64,000 nt of DNA from Prunus persica (GCF_000346465.2 NC_034009.1:8031251-8095250); one strand, 5' to 3'; positions 23,367 to 34,667 are shown, counted from the stretch's first letter. Translations and numbers: made by a program. The notes: generated by a model not told the origin, from the sequence alone.

Positions 23367-26187
23367 TCAAGCTGCTGCTTCATCAGCAGAGGAGACCTTC
23401 TTGAGAACATAAACAAGATCTCCAACCTTTACGACATTTCCCTTTTTCCCGGTAAGAGAGCCTTTGAAAACTAGATTCTGCCCAAAGTAGACCTGGAAAT
23501 CCATTTAACATGTTGTATGTAATGTAAATCACTGCATGGACATGGAGGGTGGAGTACGGTTGAAAGCCTATAATTGTTATTTACTCACCTTTCCTTTCTG
23601 TTTTTGAGTTGGACGCAAGACACTATCAGACCGGATTTTCCTAAGAGTTTCATTTGGCTCAGCTCCTGCGATGCCAGTCTCTTGATTGATCGTTGGTATC
23701 TGGAAGACATGAAAGTTCATGGTTAGCTTTGGTGCCTGTTAAAAGACCCATTTGTCTACCAAGTGGCTCGCTGCCAACAACGTTTGCTCCAGAGGACACT
23801 GTTTAGTTAAACAAAGTTTACATTTTGAAATGGAACTACTACAATATATGATTTCAAGACAAGTATTACATTGATGTTCCTATGAAAATTAGCTTCACTG
23901 TCACCACGTAGGCAAAAATTGCAGAAAGGGTAAAACTCTTAACCTTACAGCGGGAGCATAGCTTGACACCCAGGAATGCAAGCTTGTCTATTCTGATCTC
24001 TGTCCACAAGTCCTCAGAAAATGGTTCACAACCTTCAACAAGAATGCTGTGACATCCAAATAAAAATTTGCAAGATTTAAAACTACGCATATTATCTATT
24101 TACATATATTGCTGATAACATTTTGGTAGAGAGTAGTATTGGTTCCTGGAGAAGATTATTAATGCCAAGTTGCTGAAAATAAGGAGTGCAGTGCAGGAAA
24201 CATAGTATTGAAGAATTTGGATGCTTATTAAAGAAGGAAAAAAAAAATACAACAGGAAAACTAAAAAAGAAATTACTTGGGTCTAAAACGGTTGACTGGT
24301 ATGGGTTCCTTCAAAACATTATTTAGTGCATCCATTGATCCCTGCAAAATATCCAATGACAAGAACCAAGTTGGAGCTTCTATTTGAAAGCAAAAGAAGT
24401 TACATTTTCATGTTGCAACTTGACTAACCTGAGATAATAGCATGTATGGGTACATGTCGGAGAACATGATATTGTGTCCTCGAGCATATTCAGGTTCCAC
24501 AGGCCTAGTTTCTGAAGCTGCATCAGAACACAATGCAACCAGATTAATTAGTTTTGAGTTTGGAAATATGTGCACCACATTGGATGCTATTGCATCTTCC
24601 AATTGAAGTCCTATCCGACAATGACCTTTTACAGAAAACAAAAACTCTACCCGTATTAAAGCGAACAAGTCGACTGGGTTTCCCAAGATAATCTGAAAAC
24701 CATTTTGATGCATCAGCTCCCTCGTCTAATGCGGAACCAGACCACTCCCATACTGAAACCCCATTTGATACTTCTCGAGGTGCAATCAAAGAAACCTTAA
24801 GTGCATCCATGCCAGGTGCTTTTAGTACTGCAAAGTGAAGGTCGTTATTAAGTTAACAGAAAATAAATTCACCAGAACTCTCTGAATGTTGAAACATTAA
24901 GCAAAATTATGGAGGACAACTTTGTTTGGAAGTAGTGCTGCATCAGAGTGATTCTTTTTACTACAGTGACAGGTTCTACAAAAGGTGATTGGATTTTGAA
25001 ACTAAATTCTCCAGGGGAAAAGAAACAATGACAATAAAAGATCGAATACAACAATATGAGCACTTTTAATCATAAGAAGGAAAATAAAGAAAAAGAAAAG
25101 AGTAAAGCTCCATTTCAACATCCAACTAGGCATAATAACTCCAGAAACAAATCCACATGTGGCAAAGTGATAATAGCAAAGGAGAAAGAAGTCGGAGTCA
25201 ATTAGATGGTCACACATCTCCTGCTCAATGATAAGTTTTCTACTGCAGAAAGCACAGTTTGACCATAAATGACATCTAAAAGAGGGAAAGACGAACTTTA
25301 TAGAGAAGAAAGTTAATGTTTTTTACCTAGATAAGAGCTTTTAGAAGGTTCCCAACCCTCTATGAATGCCTCATCTGGCAGCTCTACCTGAACCAAAGAA
25401 AGCTTTGGTTCAACCCTTTGAGTATACGCCCTCCCCTTGTAGTTTACAACTAACCATTGCCGATCCCATCGAAATCCTGTATATCCCAAAAAAAAGAAAA
25501 AAAGTAATACAGAATATGGCTGCACTTTGCAGTCTAACCAACAATTTTCATTTGAATAATTACAAGTATTCCTTGTCACTAAATTATAGGAGGTCCATCA
25601 ATAATGTAATAAAGCAGAGTAGTTTGACAAATTAAGGTTAAAAAGTAAACTTATGCAAAAATAAAAAACAACCGTGATATGCACTGTTTTTATCCTACAC
25701 TTTTTATTCCAACAAAACTGAAGGCAACTCATGGATACAGATACAGAGGTACAATCCTGTAGAACAGATCCGGTTGAAGTAAGGTCGTTTTATCTTATAA
25801 TTCAAGACTGGACATTTACCAAATAATAATGCAAAAAGAAAAATCCAACAATACTTTAAAAAAAACTTTGGAAAGAAAAGAACGAATTTCATGTATAATT
25901 AAAAACAAAAAAATTAGAGGGAGAAAACTCAACTGGGCAACTCAAATATGCGAACAAATATAAATGAATAATTTGACTTAAATACTAAATGTCCATTTTT
26001 TCTAGAGGCCTCAAGAAAGAAACAAAATGAATATCATCATGAATGGAAGTACAAGTAGTGATGAATTGGTCATACCTGTAGGAGTGACCGATGCTTGAGA
26101 AACTGAAATTCCACGGCATGATTTTATTGGGTATATGAATATCGATGAGACTTTGGCTATGGCATCTGATTCTGATGGTAGCTGCTC

Positions 26188-26190
<3 letters not shown>
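23367..26190 (-). CDS. mARC-like MOSC-domain molybdenum-cofactor protein, 8 exons, 311 aa
   Basis: Exons (complement): 26190-26076, 25476-25327, 24827-24651, 24517-24429, 24341-24277, 24046-23944, 23699-23589, 23492-23367. All junctions are GT..AG and the frame is continuous for 311 codons plus stop. The start gives MEQLPSESDAIAKVSSIFIY, followed by YPIKSCRG, the typical beginning of the MOSC_N beta-barrel (about residues 13-135). The MOSC domain follows (about 150-300), with RPVEPEYARGHNIMFSD and LCSRCKIPTINQETG. The second Cys (residue 232) aligns with the Moco-ligand cysteine of mitochondrial amidoxime-reducing components. The family reduces N-hydroxylated compounds with cytochrome b5 and its reductase; plant members are little studied and were earlier labelled Moco sulfurase-like. 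A (CT)n tract lies directly upstream of the ATG. It is divergent from OTP84 across about 3.8 kb. Confidence 0.93.

Positions 26191-26191
<1 letters not shown>

Positions 26192-26220
<29 letters not shown>
26192..26220. repeat. (CT)n microsatellite in the 5' leader of the MOSC gene
   Basis: A CT run starting one base upstream of the start codon on the - strand (GA repeat in the mRNA). GA/CT tracts in 5' leaders are common in plant genes. Confidence 0.9.
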
Positions 26221-26223
<3 letters not shown>

Positions 26224-26960
26224 GTTGCTATGCACAAAATGGCCTTTTGAACTGGAAAGAGCGAGAGCTATGCTTTAAATTCAGAAAATGAACCTACCCA
26301 ATTTGTTCTTATCCTGGAAATGGCCATATAGACCTGCAAGCCCAAATCTTTGAAAAGCAAGATAACAAAAGGTGGAAAATTTATTCAGTTTCGTTCATTG
26401 TATCTCTCAACTAAACAGACAAAGTTCAGCCATTCACTCTTCTCCTCCCTGCAAGTGTGAATATGACAGGCAGCTGTGCTGTTAGCCATTAATTACCCAC
26501 GTCAAGTTTTTACTCAAATATTTATATTTATCTATTGGGGGAAAAGGCCAAATTTTGCTGCTTCAATTCCATATTTTTTTTCATTATTGTGCCGACCGGT
26601 TTAGTCTATTAAAAACATGACATTTATTTATTAATTAATAATCTCAAATTTGAACTCACATATCTTCTTATAAAAAACCTCATCATTATCCTTATAGTTT
26701 AGACTATTTTTTATATATATTTTATAATAAAAAATCCTTACAGTAGGGTGGGGGCCATTAAAGGGTCGGCAAAGCATTTGACGTAAGGTTTCAGAGCAAG
26801 CCCAGCGCAGGACCCAACCCGGGGGAAAGGGCCCCTAGGCGAGCCCGAAGCCGCTCCAGCGCGAGGAAGACAGCCCGGACAGCTGCTGGGTCCCACGAGC
26901 CCGGGCAGGCCCAAGGGCAACTTCAGCCTGGGCTTGAGCCCGTGTTGGATGACGTCATGC

Positions 26961-27058
26961 TGACGTCAGCGAATGCGGAGTTTAAATTTTTTTACTGTTG
27001 GCGCGTAAATTACACGCGCCAACGGTAAAAAAAATTTAAACTCCACTCGCTGACGTCA
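26961..27058. repeat. Hairpin with mirrored TTGGCGCG and TGACGTCA motifs
   Basis: Arms 26961-27006 and 27013-27058 are near-perfect inverted repeats around a 6-bp loop. Each arm carries TGACGTCAGC at its base and TTGGCGCG at its tip. TTGGCGCG fits the plant E2F consensus TTSSCGSS; TGACGTCA is a palindromic bZIP core. A related hairpin occurs at 46870-46961. Confidence 0.85.
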
Positions 27059-27459
27059 GCCCTGACAGTACCCAACGGGCAACTGCCACGTGTCGCGACA
27101 GGGAAGCTCCGATGATTTTTTTCCAGAAATCCGACGGTCCTCGTTTTTTTTGCTAAAAAAATTGCAAAAAAATTCTGTATTTTTTTCCTATAAATACCTA
27201 ACCATTTTATTTACTTTTCACACAAAAACTTCATACAATTCTTCTCCATCCCCAATATTTTTTACTCTCCACTCACATTATTCACTTTCCTCACCAATTC
27301 TCCATACAAACTATTCTCCTTCCAATATTTCTTACTCTCCACTCACATTTTTCACTTCTCACACCAATTCTTCATACAAACTCTTCTCCTTACAATTTTT
27401 TTTTACCCTCCACTCACATTTTTCTACTACTTTCCATTTGTATATAAAAAAAAAACAAA

Positions 27460-28631
27460 TGGCATCTTCTGTCGAAATCGGGGCCTCGTGGTCAACTCAG
27501 GAAGATATTGCGTTGTGTCACTCTTGGGTGAACATTAGTCATGACCTTATCACGGGCAATGAGATGAAGTTCCATCATATGTGGAGCAAAATTCATGGAG
27601 AATTTTGTCAAATATCGGGTTCCATTCGGACCGAAATGGCTTTGTCTAGTAGATGGAAATTTCTAAACAAAGAGTTAGGGAAATGGAGAAATGCCTTGAC
27701 AAAAGCAAGGGAGAACATTCGGAGCGGTCAAAATCTTTCCGATGAGGTAAAATATTTTTAATTGCCATTTTAATCAATTTAATGTAACTTTTTTTTATTG
27801 CATATTCTATTTCTTTTTGTTGCACAATGTTTATTTTATTTTTGTATTTCCTAATTGGCTTTATTTATTTACATAATCAATTTTATTCTTGCATTTCAAA
27901 ATAGTTTATAATTTCATGCATAATCTTTATTTTTGTTTTTGCATTTTCAATTTGTCTATATTTATTTACATAATCAATTTTATTCTTGCATTTCAAAATA
28001 GTTTATAATTTCTTGCATTGTATATTTTTTTAATGCACTTCCAATTATTTATTTTGAATAGATCATACAAGCACAAATGTGGTTCGGTGCCACGGGGCAA
28101 GGAAAAAAAAGTTTTGTGCATTTTCAATGTTGGAAAATTGTCAAGGATTGTTCCAGATTCAAAATTATTCCTACCGCACCCCCGGTTGTGTTGCATGAGA
28201 CGCCGCTCCACGAATCGCCATCAACCGATTCGCCATTGGATTCCCCAATGGAAACGGAGTCACCACTCCCACGTCCGCCGAGACCTATTGGGAGAAAGGT
28301 GGCAAAGGCCAAGAGAGGGGCCACTTCGAACATTGATTGTGTTCAATTATTCGAGCAAATAGCTAAGAACAACTCTCTAAGATTTGAGAGAGACTTGAAG
28401 AGAAATGAAGCGGACAAGGCACGATTGGAAGCCTTTACAATTGAAAAGCAACATGCAAAAGAAAAAGACGACGATGAGAGAGAGATGAAAATCATGGCCA
28501 TGGATACGAGCCATATGTCTCCTGAAACAAAGGCCTATTGGAAACATAAACGAAGGGATGTGATGAGAAGAAAACTTTTCCATGACGACGGACCTAGCAA
28601 TACGAATTGGCTAAATGATGAAAACCATTAG
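27460..28631 (+). CDS. Transposon ORF1-type Myb/NAM-associated protein, 2 exons
   Basis: The probable start is MASSVEIGASWSTQEDIALC at 27460, preceded by a TATA-like ctataaatacc (27190). Exon 1 is 27460 to about 27746 and ends in frame at GATGAG before GTAAAATA. Exon 2 begins after an AG near 28062 and ends with TAG at 28631. Residues about 9-85 form a Myb/SANT-like region (WSTQEDIALCHSWVNIS..W..I). Exon 2 continues FVHFQCWKIVKD, a Pro/Ser-rich linker, GRKVAKAKRG and a charged coiled-coil-like tail. This architecture is often annotated in plants as a glutathione S-transferase T3-like or NAM-associated protein, and equals the accessory DNA-binding ORF1 of PIF/Pong elements. It lies wholly inside the 26794-29303 element and is not a host gene. 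The upstream ATG at 27090 would add low-complexity sequence and is unlikely. Confidence 0.65.
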
Positions 28632-29303
28632 ATTGTATTGTTGTATTTTTTTATAATTGTTGTATTTTTTTTAAATTGTTGTATTATCCTTTAATTTGTT
28701 GTATTGTTTCTTTTTTATTCAATCAAAAAAGCATTCTATAATTGGACTATTTATTAAAAACATTTGAGCATTCCTCACAAAGATTAATTAAAAACAAACC
28801 TTCATTTGTTGCAAACAACACACAAAATAAACCATATATAAAAGCATAATAATAAAAAAGACATGGCAATAATTCCACAAAACACCACACACAAAAACAA
28901 AGCATAATTAAAAACAAAGCATAATTCCAAACAAAGCACGAATCTATCTGACATGGGACACGTGGCACAATTTTAGAGGGTGAAAATTTTATCGAAAATC
29001 TGAGATTATAATTTTTATTAATGAATATCCCTAAATTTTATCTGGAATAAGACACGTGGCAACCGAGATTCTCATCCGAAAATCTTATCCGAAAATTTAA
29101 TTACAAAAGATTATCAAAATTAATGATTTAAAGTATAAAAAAATAGGAAATAAAGTACAATGAATAGTAATTGCCCTAGACTTGCCCTAGACTTTGCCTT
29201 CATGGGTGGAACCACAAATGGCAAGGCTGACACTATTCACGTAAATAGTGGCAGCCCTTACTTGTCCTTGCCTTAAACTTTGCCCTCATGGGTGGAGTTG
29301 CTC

Positions 29304-29981
29304 TCATAAGAGCGCACCTTTAAAATATGAAGCCGCACGTTAAAAATATGCAGCTATATGTTAAAAGTACGCAGCCACACGTGAAAGAATGGTTCTGCGT
29401 GTTCAATGTGTTTCACTTCAATTAAAGGAAGAGATTATGAAGTCAAAGCTCCCTCTTAAGTTCTTTTTCAATCGCATCCAGTTTGGCAGGCCCTTTGTAC
29501 TTTTTATCATATGTAATGTAATCTACCCTTGGAAGCTCAAAAATTTACAGACCAATTCATTGGAAACCTCAATTGCCCAACTTGACAGATCATTTCTTTT
29601 TCATCTAATTCATGTCAAGAGTTGTTTCTTTATCTTTAAATGATTGATGAAGCAATTGGTCGGAAAAAATTATCAGCAGTGAAAGTGATGATCATGTTCA
29701 TCAAATGATGATGAGAGATGACAAAATTCTCTGGTCTAAAGAGTGATGACAAAATTCTGGAAAAGCAAGTGAGCAAGCAAAAGCACAACCTAAGGTCTTT
29801 CTCTCTCTGAGAATTTCTTAAAATTTAATCACATGAAAGAAAAAGATGAAGAGGAAGATAGAATATCCAGTCAGTGGGCCCAACCCCTATCACTTGTTCA
29901 AAACATGAACGAACAACTATAGAACTACTTTTCTTTTAGAACTATCTATCCTGTAGCTGCTCCAACTGTAATAACTACCAA
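29304..29981. promoter_or_regulatory. Upstream region of the OTP84-like gene
   Basis: About 680 bp between the transposon end and the PPR start codon, presumably promoter and 5' leader. A short local duplication of gatgacaaaattct occurs near 29720-29758. No clear TATA box near a sensible start. Confidence 0.35.
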
Positions 29982-32687
29982 ATGTCCTCCTACACTCAAC
30001 TGCTCTCACCTCTCTCTGGACCCTTACCTTCTTCGCAAACACTTTCTTCCCTCCAAATCCACCAACCCACAACTCTTAAAAGAAACACTTTAAAGCAATC
30101 TCCTATACTCAACCAACCCACCACCACCACCTCTCCGCCAAAACTCTTATCCCATTCTCGCACTCCGGCCTCATGGATCGAAACCCTTCGCTCCCAAACC
30201 CGGTCCAATCATTTCCGAGAAGCCATTTTAACGTACATCGAAATGACTCTTTCGGGTATAGTACCCGACAACTTTGCTTTCCCGGCAGTTCTCAAGGCCG
30301 TTACAAGCCTTCAGGACTTGAATTTGGGGAAGCAGATTCATGCCCATATCGTGAAATTTGGGTATGGATCATCTTCAGTGACCGTGGCTAATACACTTGT
30401 AAATGTGTATGGAAAATGTGGAGATATAGGAGATGCATGCAAAGTGTTCGATGGAATAATTGAGAGAGATCAAGTTTCTTGGAATTCGATGATTGCTGCT
30501 TTGTGTCGGTTTGAGGAATGGGAACTAGCTCTTGAGGCGTTTAGGTCGATGTTAATGGAGAATATGGAGCCTAGCTCCTTTACTTTGGTGAGTGTGGCAC
30601 TTGCTTGTTCTAATTTGCACAAGCGTGATGGTTTGCGGCTTGGAAAGCAAGTTCATGCGTATAGTGTGAGAATGAGCGAGTGCAAAACATTTACAATCAA
30701 TGCTTTATTGGCAATGTATTCTAAATTAGGAGAAGCTGAATACTCGAGAGCTTTGTTTGAGTTGTATGAGGACTGTGACATGGTTTCATGGAACACGATG
30801 ATAAGTTCATTATCTCAGAATGACCAATTTATGGAAGCATTAGAGTTCTTCCGCCTTATGGTTCTTGCCGGATTTAAACCAGATGGGGTCACAGTTGCAA
30901 GTGTTCTTCCTGCCTGTTCTCATCTGGAGATGCTAGACACAGGGAAGGAAATACATGCTTATGCCTTGAGAACCAATGAATTGATTGAGAATTCTTATGT
31001 GGGTAGTGCTTTAGTTGACATGTATTGCAATTGCCGACAAGTTTCAAGTGGTTGCCGTGTTTTTAATGCTGTCTTGGAGAGGAAAATTGCACTTTGGAAT
31101 GCAATGATTACTGGTTATGCACAAAATGAGTACAACAAGGAGGCCTTGAACCTGTTCCTTGAAATGTGTGCTGCCTCTGGGCTTTCTCCAAATTCTACCA
31201 CAATGTCAAGTATCGTGCCAGCCAGCGTGCGGTGTGAAGCATTCTCTGATAAAGAAAGTATCCATGGTTATGTAATAAAGAGGGGTCTGGAGAAGAACAG
31301 GTATGTGCAAAATGCACTTATGGACATGTACTCCAGGATGGGGAAGACACAAATTTCAGAAACTATATTTAACAGCATGGAGGTAAGAGACATAGTGTCT
31401 TGGAACACCATGATCACTGGTTATGTTATCTGTGGACGCCATGGTGATGCACTTAATCTGATATATGACATGCAGAGAGTGAAAGAGAAAAAGAACATGA
31501 ATGATAATGCTTATGATGATGAAGGAAGGGTTCCTCTTAAGCCAAATTCTATAACATTCATGACAATTCTTCCCGGTTGTGCTGCATTGGCAGCACTTGC
31601 TAAGGGGAAAGAGATTCATTCTTATGCTATTAAACATTTGTTGGCATTTGATGTTGCAGTAGGAAGTGCACTGGTTGACATGTATGCGAAATGTGGCTGC
31701 ATAGATTTAGCTAGAGCTGTGTTTAATCAGATACCAATAAAGAATGTGATCACCTGGAATGTACTTATCATGGCTTATGGGATGCATGGGAGAGGGGAGG
31801 AAGCCTTAGAACTATTTAAGAATATGGTGGATGAAGGATGTCGGAATAAAGAGGTAAGACCTAATGAAGTTACTTTCATTGCACTGTTTGCAGCATGTAG
31901 CCATTCTGGGATGGTAGATGAAGGACTGAATTTGTTTCACAAAATGAAAAGTGACCATGGGGTTGAACCCGCAACAGATCATTATGCTTGTGTTGTGGAT
32001 TTGCTTGGCCGGGCAGGTAATGTGGAGGAAGCATATCAACTTGTCAACACCATGCCTTCTGAGCTTGATAAAGCAGGTGCCTGGAGTAGCTTGCTTGGTG
32101 CTTGTCGAATTCATCAGAATGTAGAGATTGGGGAAATTGCAGCTAATCAACTCCTGGAGTTGGAGCCTAGTGTGGCTAGTCACTATGTTCTACTCTCAAA
32201 TATATACTCATCCTCTGGGCTTTGGGATAAGGCAATGGATGTTCGGAGAAAGATGAAGGAAATGGGAGTGAAGAAAGAGCCTGGTTGTAGTTGGATTGAG
32301 TTTGGAGATGAGGTTCATAAGTTTTTGGCTGGAGATTTGTCACATCCACAAAGTGAACAGCTCCATGAATTTCTTGAAACCCTGTCAGAGAAGATGAAAA
32401 AGGAGGGTTATGTGCCTGATACTTCTTGTGTACTTCACAATGTTGATGAGGAGGAGAAAGAAACTCTACTCTGTGGGCACAGTGAAAAACTGGCACTAGC
32501 ATTCGGCATTCTCAATACCCGTCCTGGGACTACCATTAGAGTTGCCAAGAACCTTAGAGTCTGTAACGACTGCCACATGGCGTCAAAGTATATCTCAAAG
32601 ATACTCGACAGGGAGATCATCTTAAGAGATGTAAGAAGGTTCCATCATTTTAAAAATGGAACTTGTTCATGTGGAGATTATTGGTAA
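29982..32687 (+). CDS. OTP84: PPR-DYW organelle RNA-editing factor, OTP84 orthologue, 901 aa
   Basis: An intronless 901-codon frame. The first ~60 residues are Ser/Thr/Pro-rich with few acids, a probable chloroplast transit peptide. Then come tandem P/L/S PPR repeats, recognisable from recurring GKQIHAH, VxNALxxMYxKCG and VSWNTMI motifs, followed by E/E+ motifs with the PG-box-like GVKKEPGCSWIE, and the DYW deaminase domain. Zinc and catalytic residues are present: HSE (833-835), CxxC (Cys861/Cys864) and the terminal CSCGDYW. Full-length similarity to Arabidopsis At3g57430/OTP84 is strong from memory, down to KGKEIHSYAIK and the C-terminus. OTP84 binds plastid transcripts and is needed for C-to-U editing at sites in ndhB, ndhF and psbZ. 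The two extra frames on either strand are shadows. Head-to-head with the MOSC gene. Confidence 0.93.
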   Translation: MSSYTQLLSPLSGPLPSSQTLSSLQIHQPTTLKRNTLKQSPILNQPTTTTSPPKLLSHSRTPASWIETLRSQTRSNHFREAILTYIEMTLSGIVPDNFAFPAVLKAVTSLQDLNLGKQIHAHIVKFGYGSSSVTVANTLVNVYGKCGDIGDACKVFDGIIERDQVSWNSMIAALCRFEEWELALEAFRSMLMENMEPSSFTLVSVALACSNLHKRDGLRLGKQVHAYSVRMSECKTFTINALLAMYSKLGEAEYSRALFELYEDCDMVSWNTMISSLSQNDQFMEALEFFRLMVLAGFKPDGVTVASVLPACSHLEMLDTGKEIHAYALRTNELIENSYVGSALVDMYCNCRQVSSGCRVFNAVLERKIALWNAMITGYAQNEYNKEALNLFLEMCAASGLSPNSTTMSSIVPASVRCEAFSDKESIHGYVIKRGLEKNRYVQNALMDMYSRMGKTQISETIFNSMEVRDIVSWNTMITGYVICGRHGDALNLIYDMQRVKEKKNMNDNAYDDEGRVPLKPNSITFMTILPGCAALAALAKGKEIHSYAIKHLLAFDVAVGSALVDMYAKCGCIDLARAVFNQIPIKNVITWNVLIMAYGMHGRGEEALELFKNMVDEGCRNKEVRPNEVTFIALFAACSHSGMVDEGLNLFHKMKSDHGVEPATDHYACVVDLLGRAGNVEEAYQLVNTMPSELDKAGAWSSLLGACRIHQNVEIGEIAANQLLELEPSVASHYVLLSNIYSSSGLWDKAMDVRRKMKEMGVKKEPGCSWIEFGDEVHKFLAGDLSHPQSEQLHEFLETLSEKMKKEGYVPDTSCVLHNVDEEEKETLLCGHSEKLALAFGILNTRPGTTIRVAKNLRVCNDCHMASKYISKILDREIILRDVRRFHHFKNGTCSCGDYW

Positions 32688-33407
32688 AAGAAAGGTACCT
32701 AAAATTAATTCTTCTTCAAGATTTGGTACCATATACAGCTTTGCTGATCATATGTTTCTCCATTCAAACTCTGTAGCATAAGAAAAATAGTAATTTTTTT
32801 TTAAAATTTTTAAATTTTCAAATTGTTTTGAAGCTGTGAAGTATGTGGTACAAGGAAAATTTATACAGGCAGGACACACCCGTTGAGCTTCTAATAGTTG
32901 GATGGGATATGGAATTTGTGTTGCATTCATTCGATTATAAGTTTCCAAAAGCTCTTGTATACATGTCAAGCCTTATGCTCGAGGAATCCTTTTTTACGGT
33001 CTTCGTGATAAAAATGATTATTTGATGTACCTTGATTTTCAATCCGAGTTTCGGTTTGTGTCAAATTTCCCCTGCTTTAGCAATAATTCCCGGTTTGGAT
33101 AACATCATAGAAACATAAAAAATCAACTGCACATGATTTCAGTACTAAATCCATTGCTCAAGGATTGTTGACAAACCAAAATAAGTTGAAATCTCAAACC
33201 TGCTTATATCAGCCGAAGCCTGGAAAGTGTTGAATGCCAAATGTTTTGCTAAACAAAATATTCCCATGGATAGAATAATATCATCTTTACAAAGTGGGGC
33301 AAGAAAAATGAAAGGAACTTAAAAGAACAAAAAGTTACAGAACGTCCATACTAGTAATCTTTTTATTCAAAACACTACTCAAGAACCACTTTTAGCATAT
33401 CAAAATA
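32688..33407. other. Convergent 3' region between OTP84 and mS33
   Basis: The 3' UTRs of the two convergent genes probably occupy most of this stretch. No additional gene is recognised. Confidence 0.4.
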
Positions 33408-34212
33408 CTACTTTTTGTTACGCTTGGCAGCACGCCTTCCGTGACCCTTCTTGGGTGGTCCTTTTCCTCGACGCTTCAACATTTCAAGCTTGGATAATCG
33501 CCTAGAAAGATGCCAAGTAGAGATGCATCAGGAATATAGTCACCAAAAACTACTTACAGTTCTGATTATACAAATCATGAAACCATCACAAGCTATATTC
33601 TGGTTACTTAATGTAGCAAAGCAGTCATGATGAAACTACACTAGATCAAAGACTAGCCTGCAAGACTCAAATGAGAGGCAGAAAAGGAAGCTGTTCTAAT
33701 TTCATAATAAGTATTCAGTTGCCTATGAAGCATGCCTTACTAAGATGTTCACTCATTTGTACAGACAGAGCAGCCAACTATGGAAGTAACATTGTACTAT
33801 TAATCTTCTGCTTCCATATTCTATGAATAAAATACTAAAGTGCTGACCTTCCATTATGTAATTTTCACAACTAAGGAAATATCATGATATTCTTCGGAAT
33901 TTGCAAGTTCCGTATTGAAGAAAGAATACAACAGCAAAACATAAAAAGCAGACGTTCAGTAGACATTAGAGGGAGGGAGGGGAAGAGAGTGTACTCTTGT
34001 TCTTCCATAGCCATGATTTTGGGGTCATCTTTCTTGATGTCATACGGGTACCACTGGGCAACTTTCTCACCAATCAACTTCTTGCGTAAAATCTTATGGG
34101 CAGATTTCTGGCCTGTTGGGTTAAGTATGTGCCCAAATATCCTCGCCCTAGCCTCAGTCACCCCAGTAGTGATTGCCGTGGACAACAGGCTCTTTAGACC
34201 ACCAGTGGCCAT
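33408..34212 (-). CDS. Mitochondrial small-subunit ribosomal protein mS33, 2 exons, 103 aa
   Basis: Exons (complement): 34212-33995 and 33501-33408, joined in phase 2 through GA|G (GT..AG). The product begins MATGGLKSLLSTAITTGVTE, continues ARIFGHILNPTGQKSAHKIL..K, and ends in a strongly basic tail (KRRGKGPPKKGHGRRAAKRN). This matches the mS33 family (MRP-S33, yeast Rsm27), about 100 residues, a component of the mitoribosomal small subunit. A 5' UTR intron is likely: an untranslated exon around 34640-34594 ends CAG|GTACCT on the - strand, and an AG lies just before the ATG. The frame is intact and the start is the first ATG of the family-like sequence. The + strand frame at 33884-34291 is antisense shadow. 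Confidence 0.9.
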
Positions 34213-34667
34213 CTCACTTCACCTCTCTAATTCAAAGATTACACTTTCAGTTTTTGACAAAAAAATGCTTCCAAGACCAGCCACAAGGTGAAGTTAAAAT
34301 CTTTCAGAGTTACCAAACAATGTCAGGCCATTTGAGACTACCCATATTGCAAATTGACATTTTTTTTCAAACACCTAGTGTGCAACTCAATCAACACCAG
34401 TGACCTTGACATTTTACCAAACACCTCATGTGCAACTCAATCACCTACTGTGCTCATGCAAATAACAAAGCGCTATGTCAAAATCCCACACATCACTATG
34501 ATATTTACTAGTTTTTTGGATTAAACAGTTATATGCAAACCATTCTCGTTATCAATTGAAACAGTACACACAGAGAGAGCGAGAGAGAGGTACCTGAAAA
34601 TAGGAAGGAATAGAGGCAGCTCGAGTTTGTCGCTCTTACGAGGAGAGCCTTATGTGCATAGGTATTT

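Larger units (their letters stand above)
26794..29303 (+). mobile_element. 2.5-kb PIF/Harbinger-like element carrying an ORF1-type gene
   Basis: Left terminus GAGCAAGCCCAGC; the complement of the right terminus is GAGCAACTCCACC. Both are flanked by TCA (26791-26793 and 29304-29306). The termini, the subterminal attcacgtaaat palindrome and the GC-rich arm match the element at 13277-13938. Inside is a large hairpin (26961-27058) and a two-exon Myb-like gene, but no DDE transposase. This makes it a non-autonomous derivative keeping only the accessory ORF. TCA instead of TWA is unusual for the superfamily. It is inserted between two divergently transcribed genes. Confidence 0.7.

Noticed and set aside
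27090..27459. Upstream start adding about 123 residues to the transposon ORF1 protein
   Set aside because: The added sequence is Ser/Thr/Phe low-complexity, contains the TATA region and does not resemble the family.
33884..34291. 135-codon open frame on the + strand
   Set aside because: Antisense of mS33 exon 1; no family resemblance of its own.
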